This document shows, one piece after another, positions 8,470-17,864 of a DNA stretch of 64,000 nt. Positions within the stretch are counted from its first letter, which is position 1, and every line of letters begins with the position of its first letter. The notes beneath the pieces are model-generated. The model saw only the letters and a list, made by a program, of their open reading frames with translations, made no database searches and was not told the DNA's origin. The translations under genes were made by a program, and so were the position numbers. Location: positions 3,581,116 to 3,645,115 of the forward strand of contig JBEVVY010000001.1 in NCBI GenBank assembly GCA_040506895.1, in the 5' to 3' direction. The stretch is from Sedimenticola_A sp040506895. Its GTDB lineage: Bacteria > Pseudomonadota > Gammaproteobacteria > Chromatiales > Chromatiaceae.

Positions 8470-8913
8470 ATGTTTTTCGAATGGGATGACGCCTACAACA
8501 CAGGTGTCGAAGTCATCGATCAGCAACACAGAAGAATCGTCGATTACATCAATACGCTCTACCAGGCCACCGGTCGCAAGGACGACATGTCGGTGGCGGA
8601 CGTGGTGGAGCAGCTTACAGACTACACCGTCGGCCACTTCGCGTTTGAAGAGAGCCTGATGGAGCAGTGCGGCTATGGGAAGATCGCCGAGCACAAGATC
8701 GTTCACGACCGCTTCACCCGCAAGATCAAGAAATACCAGAAGGAGTTGGACGAGGGTCAGGATATCGCCGACAGGCTGCTCGAAGAGCTCAAGACCTGGC
8801 TGGTGGATCACATCCAGAAAGAGGACTTCGCCTACGTCGGCGTGGTGCCCAGCAAGCCCGGCGAGGGGATGATCAGCAAGGCGCTCAACAAGCTGATACA
8901 CCCGCTCTCCTGA
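8470..8913 (+). CDS. Bacteriohemerythrin
   Basis: A single-domain, 147-residue hemerythrin that binds O2 at a diiron site. Ligands visible: His in DQQHRRIVDYI, HFAFEESLM (HxxxE), an AEHKIVHDRF pair, and HIQKEDFAY (HxxxxD). The N-terminal WDDAYNTGVEVID matches the family. It could deliver or sense oxygen in a microaerophile. A strong ribosome site (GGGGAGGAAGC) precedes the ATG and a terminator follows, so it is probably monocistronic. Confidence 0.93.
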   Translation: MFFEWDDAYNTGVEVIDQQHRRIVDYINTLYQATGRKDDMSVADVVEQLTDYTVGHFAFEESLMEQCGYGKIAEHKIVHDRFTRKIKKYQKELDEGQDIADRLLEELKTWLVDHIQKEDFAYVGVVPSKPGEGMISKALNKLIHPLS

Positions 8914-8939
8914 TTTCAGGATTTCCCTGTCAACAGAAA

Positions 8940-8975
8940 AGCCGCCGGAGTCGCTCTCCGGCGGCTTTTTCGTTT
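8940..8975 (+). terminator. Rho-independent terminator after bacteriohemerythrin
   Basis: An 11-bp stem AGCCGCCGGAG/CTCCGGCGGCT with a short loop is followed by TTTTCGTTT. It lies 27 bases after the stop codon. Confidence 0.92.
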
Positions 8976-9003
8976 GGCTTGAGAAGGAGCGACCCTTACC
9001 GGC

Positions 9004-9723
9004 TTAAGAGAGTAACCTGATGCGGCCCAGAAGGGCATCGAACCTGGCCAGCAGCCACGTCTGCAGGGGGGTGGCGAAGAACCAGCCCATCACCAGGGTG
9101 TCCACCGCAACCGCGCCCACGATCTCGTCGGTCAGCCAGTGGGCGCCACTCATCAGGCGGGGCAGAGTGAAGAGCACCGCGAAGATGCAGGCCAGGATGC
9201 CGTAGCTGCGCGGCAGGTGCCAGAACAGGAAGCCGGCGCACATCATCAGCACCACGCCGTGATCGCCGGGAAAGCTGTCGCCGGAATAATCCTTGGTTTT
9301 GATCCATGGCGTGAGTTCCGACAGGCGCAATGCCTCCGGAAACATGGCCGTGGCCGAGGGGCGCTCCACCGGGATCAGCTGGGTTCCGATCAGTGCCGCT
9401 ATCACGATGGCGCACACCAGAACCAGGCCCACGGCGACGTAGTGCCTGAGATTCCCGCGGTCCCTGAACAGGGCGTAGTGGCCGAACAGCGCCACCATGG
9501 AGAGTGCGGCCACCAGGTCGAACATGCGATTGTTGGCGACCGCCCAGATCGCCTGCCAGCTCTTGTTGTCCGCCAGGCTGTTGTTCATGGCCCAGAACAC
9601 CCGCTCGTCCAGGGCCTGCCACAGGCCGTGGGTGGGCTCGACCAGCCAGCTGGCCATCAGCAGCACCGGCAGCAGGGTGCAGAGGATCAACGCGGTCGTG
9701 TTCCAGGCGGGCTTGTCGTTCAA
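9004..9723 (-). CDS. PAP2-family membrane phosphatase
   Basis: A polytopic membrane phosphatase acting on lipid phosphates or diphosphates, possibly undecaprenyl-PP or lipid A. The acid-phosphatase motifs are visible as VERPSATAMFPE, SFPGDHGVV (PSGH-like, with Asp before His) and PRLMSGAHWLTDE (SRxxxxxHxxxD-like). At least five hydrophobic helices are present. I prefer a TTG start at 9723 that overlaps the mtaB stop as TTGA, because AAGGAG lies 8 bases upstream; a GTG at 9759 gives 12 more residues inside mtaB with a poor ribosome site. The overlap implies translational coupling to mtaB. Confidence 0.85.
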   Translation of the reverse strand: MNDKPAWNTTALILCTLLPVLLMASWLVEPTHGLWQALDERVFWAMNNSLADNKSWQAIWAVANNRMFDLVAALSMVALFGHYALFRDRGNLRHYVAVGLVLVCAIVIAALIGTQLIPVERPSATAMFPEALRLSELTPWIKTKDYSGDSFPGDHGVVLMMCAGFLFWHLPRSYGILACIFAVLFTLPRLMSGAHWLTDEIVGAVAVDTLVMGWFFATPLQTWLLARFDALLGRIRLLS

Positions 9724-11015
9724 GAGGTCGGCTCCTTGTCGAGGGTTCCTGTCAGCCACTCACCGTTGGCTGCGAGGGCATTGAGTTTTACCTGCTGAAT
9801 GGTGTTCTCGAGTTCGGCGGCATGGGGGTCGGTGAGCTGTACCCGGAGGAAGTTGGGGGTGTAACCCATGGCGTGCCCGGTATCGCCACCTGAACCCTCT
9901 ATCAGTACCGGAAAACTGCGGCCAACGTAGTGCTCGAGGGTTTCGCGTTTGAGGCGTTCACCCAGGGCGTGCAGCTGATCGCTGCGCTGCCTGATGGTGT
10001 CCCGGGGGACAGGCCTCTCCAGGGTGGCGGCACGGGTGCCAGGGCGTTGTGAGTAGGCGAAGATGTGCAGGTGGCCGAAACCGATCTTCTCCACCAGCGC
10101 CATGGTCTGTTGCCACTCCTCGTCGGTTTCGCCGGGGAAGCCGACAATAATATCGGTGGTGACATTGAAGTCTGGAATACGTGCGCGGGCAGCAGTGACC
10201 AGGGCCTCGAACTCCGTCGCCTTGCAGCGCCGGGCCATGCGTCGCAGCACGGTATCAGCACCGCTCTGCAGGGGCAGGTGCATGTGGGGCAACAGCCTCG
10301 GGTTGTCGAACAGTGCCCAGAATGTATCGGGCAGGTCCCAGGGCTCCACCGCACCCAGGCGCAGTCGGGGTATGGATGTGCCTTCCAGTATGGCGCCGAT
10401 CAGTTCGGTCAGGCTGCTGCCGCTGTCGCTGCCGTAGCCGCCAAGATGGACCCCGGTCAGTACCGTCTCCTGGATACCTTCGCTGTGCAGGGTGTTGATC
10501 TCGTTGATCACTTCGTCGATGGGGCGGCTGCGCTCCTCGCCGCGGGCCGCGGTGACGATGCAGAAGGTGCACTGGTAACGGCAACCGTCCTGCACCTTGA
10601 TGAAGGCGCGCTGGCGGCCCCGGGCCAGGAGGCTGTTCTCGCCCGGCAGGGTGGCCTGCTCCGGCATGGCGTGCAGGTGCAGCTTGTCGGTTGCGATCTG
10701 CACCAGCCGATCCTTCTCGGTGTTGTTGACCACCAGGTCGACACCTTGTGATTCTGCGGTCTCTGTGGGATCGAGCGATGCGTAACAGCCGCTCACCACC
10801 AGCTTGGCCCTGGGGTTCTCGCGGTGGGCCTTGTGCAGCAGCTTGCGTGATTTCTTCACCGCCTCGCCGGTCACCGCGCAGGTATTGACCACCACCAGGT
10901 CGGCCTGGTGCAGGTCGCGGGTGATCTGGTGACCGAGGGACTGGAACTCCCTGGACCAGGTCTCCAGCTCCGCCTCGTTGAGACGGCAACCGAGGGTTTT
11001 TAGGTGTACACGCAT
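9720..11015 (-). CDS. mtaB: tRNA t6A37 C2-methylthiotransferase MtaB
   Basis: A radical SAM methylthiotransferase of 431 residues that converts t6A37 to ms2t6A37 in tRNAs reading ANN codons. The N-terminal UPF0004 domain contains LGCRLNEAE, VVNTCAVT and VSGCYAS, whose cysteines hold the second 4Fe-4S cluster. The radical SAM motif CRYQCTFCIVTAARGEERS follows near residue 145, and a TRAM-like C-terminal region ends the protein. The MtaB branch rather than MiaB or RimO is suggested by LKTLGCRLN. It is divergent from rmuC. Confidence 0.93.
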   Translation of the reverse strand: MRVHLKTLGCRLNEAELETWSREFQSLGHQITRDLHQADLVVVNTCAVTGEAVKKSRKLLHKAHRENPRAKLVVSGCYASLDPTETAESQGVDLVVNNTEKDRLVQIATDKLHLHAMPEQATLPGENSLLARGRQRAFIKVQDGCRYQCTFCIVTAARGEERSRPIDEVINEINTLHSEGIQETVLTGVHLGGYGSDSGSSLTELIGAILEGTSIPRLRLGAVEPWDLPDTFWALFDNPRLLPHMHLPLQSGADTVLRRMARRCKATEFEALVTAARARIPDFNVTTDIIVGFPGETDEEWQQTMALVEKIGFGHLHIFAYSQRPGTRAATLERPVPRDTIRQRSDQLHALGERLKRETLEHYVGRSFPVLIEGSGGDTGHAMGYTPNFLRVQLTDPHAAELENTIQQVKLNALAANGEWLTGTLDKEPTS

Positions 11016-11194
11016 GAGCGGGAAGTGGGCTGACCGAAAACTGTAAGCTGTATGTAATGGCTGTCAAACAGGGAAGTGTACGGTTAACGGCGGCGGATGC
11101 AAGCAGAGGCTCACGTTTTGAGCCTGTTACTGTGTATTGATAAAGAAAATCAATATGTTAGGCTGCGTTGAACAGTTGCTTCCGGGTGGGTGGT

Positions 11195-12601
11195 ATGGCG
11201 TTACTAGAGAATAATACTGAGCTGTTGGTGCTGGGGGGGCTGTTTCTGCTCCTGCTGGCCGGGGCCGGGCTGTGGTTGCGCCAGTCCCGCATCATCCGTC
11301 TTCTTGAGCAGGGACGGGAGCGCGATACGGCTGCCAGTGAGCGGCTCGAGGGGCTGCTGCGCGAAACGGAGCGGCTGATGCTGCACGAGTTTGCAACTGC
11401 GAGCGAGCGTGACAGGGAGTCTGCCCACGTGCTGCAGCGTCGGCTGCTGTTGCAGATCTCCAAGCTCTACCAGGCCCTGGAGCGGCGTTTCGGCGAGATG
11501 CAGAAACACCTGTCGGACGACGTTGGCAACCTGAAGACCGACCTTGTCGACCGTTTCGATGGGCTGCACGGCGGTCTCAACCGAAGCCTCGCAGAGAGCC
11601 GTGTCGCCCAGCAGGAGGCACTGGCCAAGGGCTACGAGGGGATGGCCCGGCAGCTCGCCGAAGGGCTCAACCTGAACGCGGAGGCGGTGGGCAAGCGCAT
11701 GGACGGGCTGACCGAACGCACCGACCAGCGGCTGCAGGAGATCGGCGGCCAGGTGGAGCGCCGACTCAACGAGGGTTTCGAAAAGACCACTGAAACGTTC
11801 ACCCGGGTGCTGGAGCACCTGGGTAGAATCGACGAGGCCCAGAAACGGATCACGGAGCTTTCAAGCAACGTGGTGAGCCTGCAGGAGGTGCTGGCCGACA
11901 AGCGCTCCCGTGGTGCCTTCGGCGAAGTGCAGCTCAATAGCCTGATCCGCAACATCATGCCCGAGCAGGGCTTCTCTCTGCAGCACACCCTCAGCAACGG
12001 CATGCGTGCCGACTGCCTGCTGCTCCTGCCGGAACCCACCGGTAACGTGGCTATCGATGCCAAGTTTCCCCTCGAGAGCTACCAGCGCATGACCGATGGC
12101 GATCTGCCGGAACTCGACAGGGCCAGGGCCGGCAACCAGTTCCGGCAGGATATCCGGAAACATATCCATGACATTTCCGGCAAGTACATCATTCCCGGGG
12201 AGACCTCAGACGGCGCGGTGATGTTCATCCCCTCGGAGTCCATATTCGCAGAGATCCACGGCCACTATCCTGAACTGGTGGAGGAGGCGCACCAGCGTCG
12301 GGTGTGGCTGGTGTCACCCACCACCATGATGGCGATACTCACCACCGCCCGGGCCGTGCTGAAGGATGCCGCCACCCGCGAGCAGGTGCACGTCATCCAG
12401 AAACACCTCAACCTGCTGTCAAAGGATTTCGGTCGGTTCCAGGAGCGCATGGACAAGCTCTCCCGCCATATCGGACAGGCGCACAAGGATGTCGAAGAGG
12501 TGAACATCTCAGCCCGCAAGATCAGCGATCGCTTCGGGCAGATCGAAAAGGTGGAGCTGGATGAGTTGTCGGATGGATCGATCGTTGCCCGGGAGCAGTG
12601 A
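11195..12601 (+). CDS. rmuC: DNA recombination protein RmuC
   Basis: A 468-residue protein with an N-terminal membrane anchor (ELLVLGGLFLLLLAGAGLWL), a long coiled coil (residues about 35-210) and a C-terminal nuclease-like RmuC domain (DKRSRGAFGEVQLNSLIRN, VAIDAKFPLESYQRM, FIPSESIFAEI, VWLVSPTTMMAIL). RmuC limits recombination between inverted repeats, probably through an associated nuclease activity. ATG at 11195 after GGGTGG is preferred; the upstream in-frame start adds only nine residues. Confidence 0.92.
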   Translation: MALLENNTELLVLGGLFLLLLAGAGLWLRQSRIIRLLEQGRERDTAASERLEGLLRETERLMLHEFATASERDRESAHVLQRRLLLQISKLYQALERRFGEMQKHLSDDVGNLKTDLVDRFDGLHGGLNRSLAESRVAQQEALAKGYEGMARQLAEGLNLNAEAVGKRMDGLTERTDQRLQEIGGQVERRLNEGFEKTTETFTRVLEHLGRIDEAQKRITELSSNVVSLQEVLADKRSRGAFGEVQLNSLIRNIMPEQGFSLQHTLSNGMRADCLLLLPEPTGNVAIDAKFPLESYQRMTDGDLPELDRARAGNQFRQDIRKHIHDISGKYIIPGETSDGAVMFIPSESIFAEIHGHYPELVEEAHQRRVWLVSPTTMMAILTTARAVLKDAATREQVHVIQKHLNLLSKDFGRFQERMDKLSRHIGQAHKDVEEVNISARKISDRFGQIEKVELDELSDGSIVAREQ

Positions 12602-12723
12602 TTGAGAGGGTTGTGAAGAGTGGTACTGCTGACACAAAATCAGCTGCCAGTCATACTGCTTCCAACAGATCCCATTAACGACGGATTCTCTTTCGCTGGT
12701 TCACAGTCGGAGAATGACAGGCT

Positions 12724-13338
12724 CTACGATCTATTCTCGTCAAGAAGCGCTTCCACCAGGGCCTTGGCTTCGGCCGTACTCCAATCCATCAGGCCGATGG
12801 CGCCGCCGCGCATCATGCCGTCGCGGTCGATCAGGAACGTGATCGGCAGGGTTTCCAGGTCGAATATGCGCAGGAACTGCTGTCTTGGGTCGTAATAGGT
12901 GGTCAGTTCGTTCAGGCTCCGCTTGCGCAGAAACGCTGCCGGCTCCTCCTCTCCCTGGCGACCGCTCGCCACCGGCACGACGACGAAATCACGGTCCCTG
13001 TATTGCGCCTGCAAGGCATTGAGGTCCGGCATCTCCCGAATGCACGGGGGGCACCAGGTGGCCCACAGATTGAACAGCACCACCTTGCCCTTGAACCTGT
13101 CGAAGGTTACCGGTCTGCCCTCTTCATCGTGCATCTCGATGAGGGGGATGGGAGGGGTGTCGCTGAGCAGGTTGAAGCCGGCCACCCTGTCTGCAGCTGT
13201 CTGGACGCCGGTGCGTGGCAACGCCGGTGCAGGTGTGGCGAGGGACTCAGTGATGCCGGATCCCTGGTAAAGGGCGTATCCACCAATACCGGAGCCAAGA
13301 ACAACAGCGGCAACAAGGACAAGGTTGCGAAATCGCAT
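12724..13338 (-). CDS. TlpA-family periplasmic thiol-disulfide oxidoreductase
   Basis: A 204-residue protein with an N-terminal signal anchor (LVLVAAVVLGSGIGGYAL) and a thioredoxin domain with the active site NLWATWCPPCIREMP (WCPPC) and the cis-proline region LETLPITFLIDRDG. It would reduce disulfides in the periplasm, for example on apocytochrome c or on sulfur-carrier cysteines; its substrate cannot be told from sequence. It stands alone, convergent with rmuC. Confidence 0.9.
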   Translation of the reverse strand: MRFRNLVLVAAVVLGSGIGGYALYQGSGITESLATPAPALPRTGVQTAADRVAGFNLLSDTPPIPLIEMHDEEGRPVTFDRFKGKVVLFNLWATWCPPCIREMPDLNALQAQYRDRDFVVVPVASGRQGEEEPAAFLRKRSLNELTTYYDPRQQFLRIFDLETLPITFLIDRDGMMRGGAIGLMDWSTAEAKALVEALLDENRS

Positions 13339-13448
13339 GGGGGATTTCCTGTGATCGATTTGTGGCTAGTCTACCCACACGCCAAAGGAGGAACAACTTC
13401 AGCGGTTGTCATGCGGAGCGCTGGATACGGTTTGAATGGGCAGGCCCG

Positions 13449-13874
13449 CTAGGCTGGCATGCCCGGCATGCCGGGAGGCATCATCCCCTCGGGGGGTGGT
13501 GCCGGGGCGTTGAGGTGCATCAGCATCTGCCAGCCGTCACCGGTTTTCTGGAAGATGTTGGTGGCGTAGATCGGGGGCTGGCGTTCACCCATGCCGCTCA
13601 GCATGACAGACTCCTCCACCAGGTGAATGGCGATCTCGCCGAGGTGGCTCCACTGCAGGTGGTTGACCGTGATGTCGATCCCCATGCCGGGGTTGAGCAT
13701 CGGCTGCCACATTTGCCGAATGGCCTGTGAGCCGTTCTGTACGGGTTGCATCGGCAGCAGGCAGACCGCCTGGGGTGAGTCGGACCAGACCGACATCATC
13801 TTCTCCAGGTCGCTCTCTTCAATGGCGTCGTAGTAGGCGTCTTCAGCCTCTTCGGGGGTGTTGTATGTTGTCAT
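13449..13874 (-). CDS. SnoaL/NTF2-like domain protein
   Basis: A 141-residue soluble protein with the small alpha/beta cone fold signature: TPEEAEDAYYDAIEESDLE, MMSVWSDSP, GSQAIRQMW and a C-terminal beta strand GDGWQMLMHLN. The tail is a Pro/Met/Gly-rich extension (PPPEGMMPPGMPGMPA). ATG at 13874 with AGAGAGAAG upstream is preferred over the longer ORF from 13946, which runs into the neighbouring gene. The function is unknown; relatives bind small molecules or act as isomerases. Confidence 0.8.
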   Translation of the reverse strand: MTTYNTPEEAEDAYYDAIEESDLEKMMSVWSDSPQAVCLLPMQPVQNGSQAIRQMWQPMLNPGMGIDITVNHLQWSHLGEIAIHLVEESVMLSGMGERQPPIYATNIFQKTGDGWQMLMHLNAPAPPPEGMMPPGMPGMPA

Positions 13875-13884
13875 TCTTCTCTCT

Positions 13885-14337
13885 TCAGTTTTCTGCAACC
13901 CAGTTGCCGTCCGCATCGCGGCAGGCGGTGCCGTGGACGGTTTCACGCCGGCCGTCGATGATCGCCTCGGTGGTGTAGTCGCGGCAGGGCCCGGTAGAGC
14001 TGTCGTAGGTCCGGGTGGGCGTCACTTCGTAGTAGTTTCCGGAGTCCGGGTTCCTCCAACTGGAGGTCTGGTTGGTAGGGGTGGTCTCTATGGCGTCGTT
14101 CGCCTGGTAGCGGTCGTTCTCATCCATGCTCCGCCCAATGGAGCCGCCGATATAGGCACCTGCGATGGTGCCGAGAATGATGGCTGCGGTACGCCCCTTG
14201 CCCTTGCCGACCTGGGAGCCCAGCAGTCCGCCGGCGATACCGCCGATGATGGCCCCCGATTCACGGTTGGTGGTCTGACACCCCGGCAGGGCGATGGCGA
14301 GAACCAGCAGGCTGGCCAGAAAGGTCCGGTGGTTCAT
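13885..14337 (-). CDS. Glycine-zipper outer-membrane lipoprotein
   Basis: A 150-residue protein with a lipoprotein signal peptide and lipobox LPGC near residue 20. A glycine-zipper segment follows (GAIIGGIAGGLLGSQVGKG, then IILGTIAGAYIGGSIG), and a C-terminal beta domain with two cysteines resembles the 17-kDa surface antigen family. It is probably an outer-membrane or envelope-stress lipoprotein. It ends 10 bases upstream of the SnoaL-like gene on the same strand, so they may be co-transcribed. Confidence 0.85.
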   Translation of the reverse strand: MNHRTFLASLLVLAIALPGCQTTNRESGAIIGGIAGGLLGSQVGKGKGRTAAIILGTIAGAYIGGSIGRSMDENDRYQANDAIETTPTNQTSSWRNPDSGNYYEVTPTRTYDSSTGPCRDYTTEAIIDGRRETVHGTACRDADGNWVAEN

Positions 14338-14440
14338 GGGGAGCTCCTTCAGATGAATTCCTCCACCTATTCTGGCAGGTACTCAATCCGTTGTGAACGG
14401 ATAAAGGGGCAGGGTGTGCCGGTTTGCGATCCCTGGTGGA

Positions 14441-14869
14441 TCAGCACTGCTCCCAGGGCAGGCCGTGAAAGCGCCAGCCGTTTATGGCACTGCGGTGGTG
14501 ATCATCGTCCAGATCGCCTTCGAACCCCTCGTCGACATGGAATACCCGGTTGAACTCGGCATCCAGCAGGGCCTTGCCTGCCTCCAGTGAGCGCTTTCCG
14601 GAGCGGCAGATCAGGATCACCGGTGCACAGCCGTCATCCACGGTGCAGACCGCGCCACCCAGCAGCAGCTTGCGGATGTCGGTGACGAAGTGTGGGTTGA
14701 CGGTCCAGTCGGGTTCGTCGATCCATGGGACATGTACCGAGCCCTTGGCATGACCTACGAACAGGTACTCCATGCTGGAGCGGATATCCACGAGCACCGC
14801 TCTCGGGTCGTCCTGAATCAGCTGCCACGCCTGCTGGGGTGATAGTCCGACGGGTTCACTGTCTGTCAT
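14441..14869 (-). CDS. Rhodanese-like sulfurtransferase
   Basis: A single-domain rhodanese of 142 residues. The fold motifs VLVDIRSSMEYLFVGHAKGSVHVP and the active-site loop ILICRSGKRSLEAG are intact; the catalytic Cys begins a CRSGKR loop. It can carry persulfide sulfur and may feed the sulfur-transfer network (TusA/DsrE-type) of a sulfur oxidiser, but the gene is not linked to those genes here. ATG at 14869 is preferred over 14884 because family members start close to GLSPQQAW. Confidence 0.88.
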   Translation of the reverse strand: MTDSEPVGLSPQQAWQLIQDDPRAVLVDIRSSMEYLFVGHAKGSVHVPWIDEPDWTVNPHFVTDIRKLLLGGAVCTVDDGCAPVILICRSGKRSLEAGKALLDAEFNRVFHVDEGFEGDLDDDHHRSAINGWRFHGLPWEQC

Positions 14870-14986
14870 TGGGGTACTCCTCACCTGCTTGGGCGGATAA
14901 TCAAACCGGTCATGGCGGTTTTTTTCCGATGTTTATCTGTTCGGTCGGTATAATGTAGACGATAATAAAGTATATAAACAACGCTT

Positions 14987-15892
14987 ATGGGTGACAAGGT
15001 AATTATTTATAGCTTGAGGTTGCTTGCAAAGCTGCCCCTGGGGGCTGCGCAGCGACTGGGCGGGCTGTTGGGTTGGTTGAGTTTCCTGTTCGCCGGGGAG
15101 CAGAAGCGTATTGCCCGGATAAATCTATCGCGTTGCCTGCCAGAGCTTGGTCCGGCGGAGCAGGAAAGACTGCTTCGGGACAGCCTCATGGAGAATGCAA
15201 AGACCCTGGTGGAGATGCCGGCCATGTGGAGTGGTGATCCTGCCCGCTGGCAGGAGAGGATCGAGCTGGCCGAGGGCTCCCAGGAGGTGCTCGATGCAGC
15301 CCTTGCCCGGCAGAAGGGGTTGATCGTCGCCGGGCCGCACCTGGGTAACTGGGAGCTCGGTCCCCACTATCTCTCAACCTTCATTCAGAACACCGCACTC
15401 TACAAGCCGCCGAAGGTGGAGGCGATCGAGGAGATGATGACCCTCGGGCGCAGCAGTTCCGGCTCCCGGCTGGTTCCGACCACCACCCAGGGGGTACGGG
15501 CACTCTACTCGGCGCTTGCCAACAAGGAGGCGATCCTGGTGTTCTGCGACCAGGAGCCCTCGGTGAGCGGCAAGCAGGGCGGCGTATACGCCCCATTTTT
15601 CGGCCACTCCGCACTCACCATGGTGCTGCTCAACCGGCTGGCGAGGAAGAGCGGAGCCCCGGTCCTGTTCTGGTTCGCCGAGCGCCTGCCGGCTGGCGGA
15701 GGCTTTCGGGTTCACTGGCTGCCGGCCCCTGAAGGTATGGACGACGGGGATGCGGTGCGTGCTGCAACAGCCATGAACAGCGGGCTGGAACAGTGCGTAA
15801 GAATGTGCCCCGCCCAGTATCTCTGGAGCTACAAGCGCTTCCGTACCCAGGCTGGCGAGACCCCCAATATCTACCGTCCCGCTTCCGACTGA
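14987..15892 (+). CDS. LpxL/HtrB-family lipid A acyltransferase
   Basis: A 301-residue inner-membrane enzyme that adds a secondary acyl chain to lipid A. The catalytic HX4E motif is seen in AGPHLGNWELG. Other family blocks are VFCDQEPSVSGKQGGVYAPFFG and the C-terminal QYLWSYKRFRT. No strong ribosome site precedes the ATG. A TATAAT box at 14949-14954 lies 33 bases upstream but has a poor -35 partner. Which acyl position it uses (LpxL or LpxM type) cannot be decided. Confidence 0.9.
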   Translation: MGDKVIIYSLRLLAKLPLGAAQRLGGLLGWLSFLFAGEQKRIARINLSRCLPELGPAEQERLLRDSLMENAKTLVEMPAMWSGDPARWQERIELAEGSQEVLDAALARQKGLIVAGPHLGNWELGPHYLSTFIQNTALYKPPKVEAIEEMMTLGRSSSGSRLVPTTTQGVRALYSALANKEAILVFCDQEPSVSGKQGGVYAPFFGHSALTMVLLNRLARKSGAPVLFWFAERLPAGGGFRVHWLPAPEGMDDGDAVRAATAMNSGLEQCVRMCPAQYLWSYKRFRTQAGETPNIYRPASD

Positions 15893-16001
15893 TTCGGCGA
15901 CCGGGGCGGATTGCCCTAAGTAGCCTGAAATCAAAAGGAAAGCTAAAGATTTCCCGCCATGCTGTCGCTAAAAAAAGTAAGCGCCAGGAGACCTTGGAAG
16001 G

Positions 16002-17864
16002 GTGTGGAAAAAAAGGATGAAAATAATAAAACCGGGTGTATTGATCAGGCTTGTTCTACTGGCTGGGCTGCTGTTGCCCGGCCTGTCGGCTATTGCGGCA
16101 CCAAAGGTGGTCGACAGTCCCGATGTGCGGGTGCTGATCGACGTCTCCGGCAGCATGAAAAAGAACGATCCGCGCAATCTCCGCCGTCCTGCCCTGCGGT
16201 TGCTGGTCGGCCTGTTACCTGAAGATTCAAGGGCCGGTGTCTGGACATTCGGTCAGTACGTCAACATGCAGGTTCCCCTCGGCAAGGTCGATACGGCCTG
16301 GAAGGCCCGCGCCCGCAAGGGGGCTTCTGAGATTCACTCGCTGGGGCTGTTCACCAATATCGAGGAGGCCCTCAAGCGCTCCACCGCCGACTGGAACGGA
16401 GCGACCACCAAGTATACGCGGCACATGATCCTGCTCACTGACGGTATGGTCGATATCTCGAAAGACCCTGCCAGGAATGCCGCCGCCCGCAAGCGGGTGC
16501 TCGAGGAGTTGCTGCCAAAGATCAAGCAGCATGATGTGAAGGTGCATACCATCGCGCTGTCCGCAAACGCCGATCATGAACTGATGCGTACCATGGCTGC
16601 CGAGACGGGGGGCTGGTACGAACAGGTGGATGACGCCGAGCAGCTGCAGCGGATCTTCCTGCGCATGTTCGAGAAGGTGGGACGTCCCGACACCCTGCCC
16701 CTGAAAGAGAACCAGTTCGTTGTCGATGAGAGCGTAGAGGAGGTGACGCTGCTGGTCTTCCGCAAGGATGATGCCGAGGCGACCTCCATCAGTACGCCGT
16801 CCGACAAATCGTTCCGCTCCGATGATGCCCCCGAAAATGTCAGCTGGCACAGGGATGAAGGCTACGACCTGCTCACCGTCACCAAGCCGGAGGTTGGGAA
16901 GTGGAAGATCCAGGCGGCCGTAGACCCTGACAACCGGGTCATGGTGGTGACCAACCTCAAGATGAATGCCACCGATCTGCCGAACCGGTTGATGCAGGGC
17001 GAGACGGTACCCCTGGAGATCTTCTTCAGTGATTCGGGCAATGTGATCACGGAGGAGAATTTCCTCAACCTGGTGAACATCAAGGGGCAGCATACCGATG
17101 CCCAGGGTCCAGGTGAACCGCGCCCGGTCTTCGATGACGGGCAGGGCGGTGACGAGAAGCCGGGTGATGGTGTCTATACCCTGACCGTGGGTGAGAATCT
17201 CGCTCCGGGCAAGGTGGAGGTGGTGGTGACCGCGGAGGGTAAGACCTTTCAGCGTGAACGGCGCCAGTTCATCGAGTTGATGACCCCGGTCGGATTCGAG
17301 ACCCAGGACCAGGAGCAGGTCGGTAAGCCTGGCGTGCTGGTGAAGGTGACACCGGTAGCCGACGTGGTGGACATGGACTCGGTCAGCGTGAGCGGCATGC
17401 TGACATCTGCGGAAGGTCAACAGCGCCCCGTCATGCTGCTGCCGGGTATGGATGGGGTGAGCCAGGAGACCTGGGTGGACAGGACGACACTGACCGGCAG
17501 CTGGAGCCTGAGCGTGGAGTTCTCGGCCAAAAGCGTGGCCGGCAACGAACTCGCATTGACCCTGGGGCCGGTGGAGATCGAGGGCGCCGCACCGCCACCG
17601 CCTGAACCCGAACCTGTCCCAGAGCCTGAGCCCAAACCGGAACCGGAACCGGAACCGGAGAAGCCAGCCGAGGAGGAGATGGATCCCTGGGCCCTCACTG
17701 CCTGGGTGTTCGGCAGCGTCAACCTGGTGCTGATTATCGGCGCAGGTATCGCGTTCTGGCTGATCCGCAGGGCGCGTGCCAGGAACCAGGTGAAACTGGT
17801 GGACGATACGCCAGCCGAGGCATCAAAGCCGGATGAGTCAGCAGAGGAGAGTTCAGATGGTTGA
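16002..17864 (+). CDS. VWA-domain membrane protein
   Basis: A 620-residue protein. It has a signal peptide (IRLVLLAGLLLPGLSAIAA), a von Willebrand factor A domain with a MIDAS motif (VLIDVSGSMKKND, later LLTDGMVDI) at residues about 45-220, beta-rich regions resembling chorein/Ig-like modules (230-520), a Pro-Glu-Pro linker (PEPEPVPEPEPKPEPEPEPE) and one C-terminal TM helix (VFGSVNLVLIIGAGIAFWL) with a short cytoplasmic tail. The topology puts the VWA domain in the periplasm. An ATG at 16017 is an alternative start. The next gene overlaps by 8 bases, indicating a two-gene operon. The function is unknown; metal-dependent protein binding is the family role. Confidence 0.82.
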   Translation: MWKKRMKIIKPGVLIRLVLLAGLLLPGLSAIAAPKVVDSPDVRVLIDVSGSMKKNDPRNLRRPALRLLVGLLPEDSRAGVWTFGQYVNMQVPLGKVDTAWKARARKGASEIHSLGLFTNIEEALKRSTADWNGATTKYTRHMILLTDGMVDISKDPARNAAARKRVLEELLPKIKQHDVKVHTIALSANADHELMRTMAAETGGWYEQVDDAEQLQRIFLRMFEKVGRPDTLPLKENQFVVDESVEEVTLLVFRKDDAEATSISTPSDKSFRSDDAPENVSWHRDEGYDLLTVTKPEVGKWKIQAAVDPDNRVMVVTNLKMNATDLPNRLMQGETVPLEIFFSDSGNVITEENFLNLVNIKGQHTDAQGPGEPRPVFDDGQGGDEKPGDGVYTLTVGENLAPGKVEVVVTAEGKTFQRERRQFIELMTPVGFETQDQEQVGKPGVLVKVTPVADVVDMDSVSVSGMLTSAEGQQRPVMLLPGMDGVSQETWVDRTTLTGSWSLSVEFSAKSVAGNELALTLGPVEIEGAAPPPPEPEPVPEPEPKPEPEPEPEKPAEEEMDPWALTAWVFGSVNLVLIIGAGIAFWLIRRARARNQVKLVDDTPAEASKPDESAEESSDG

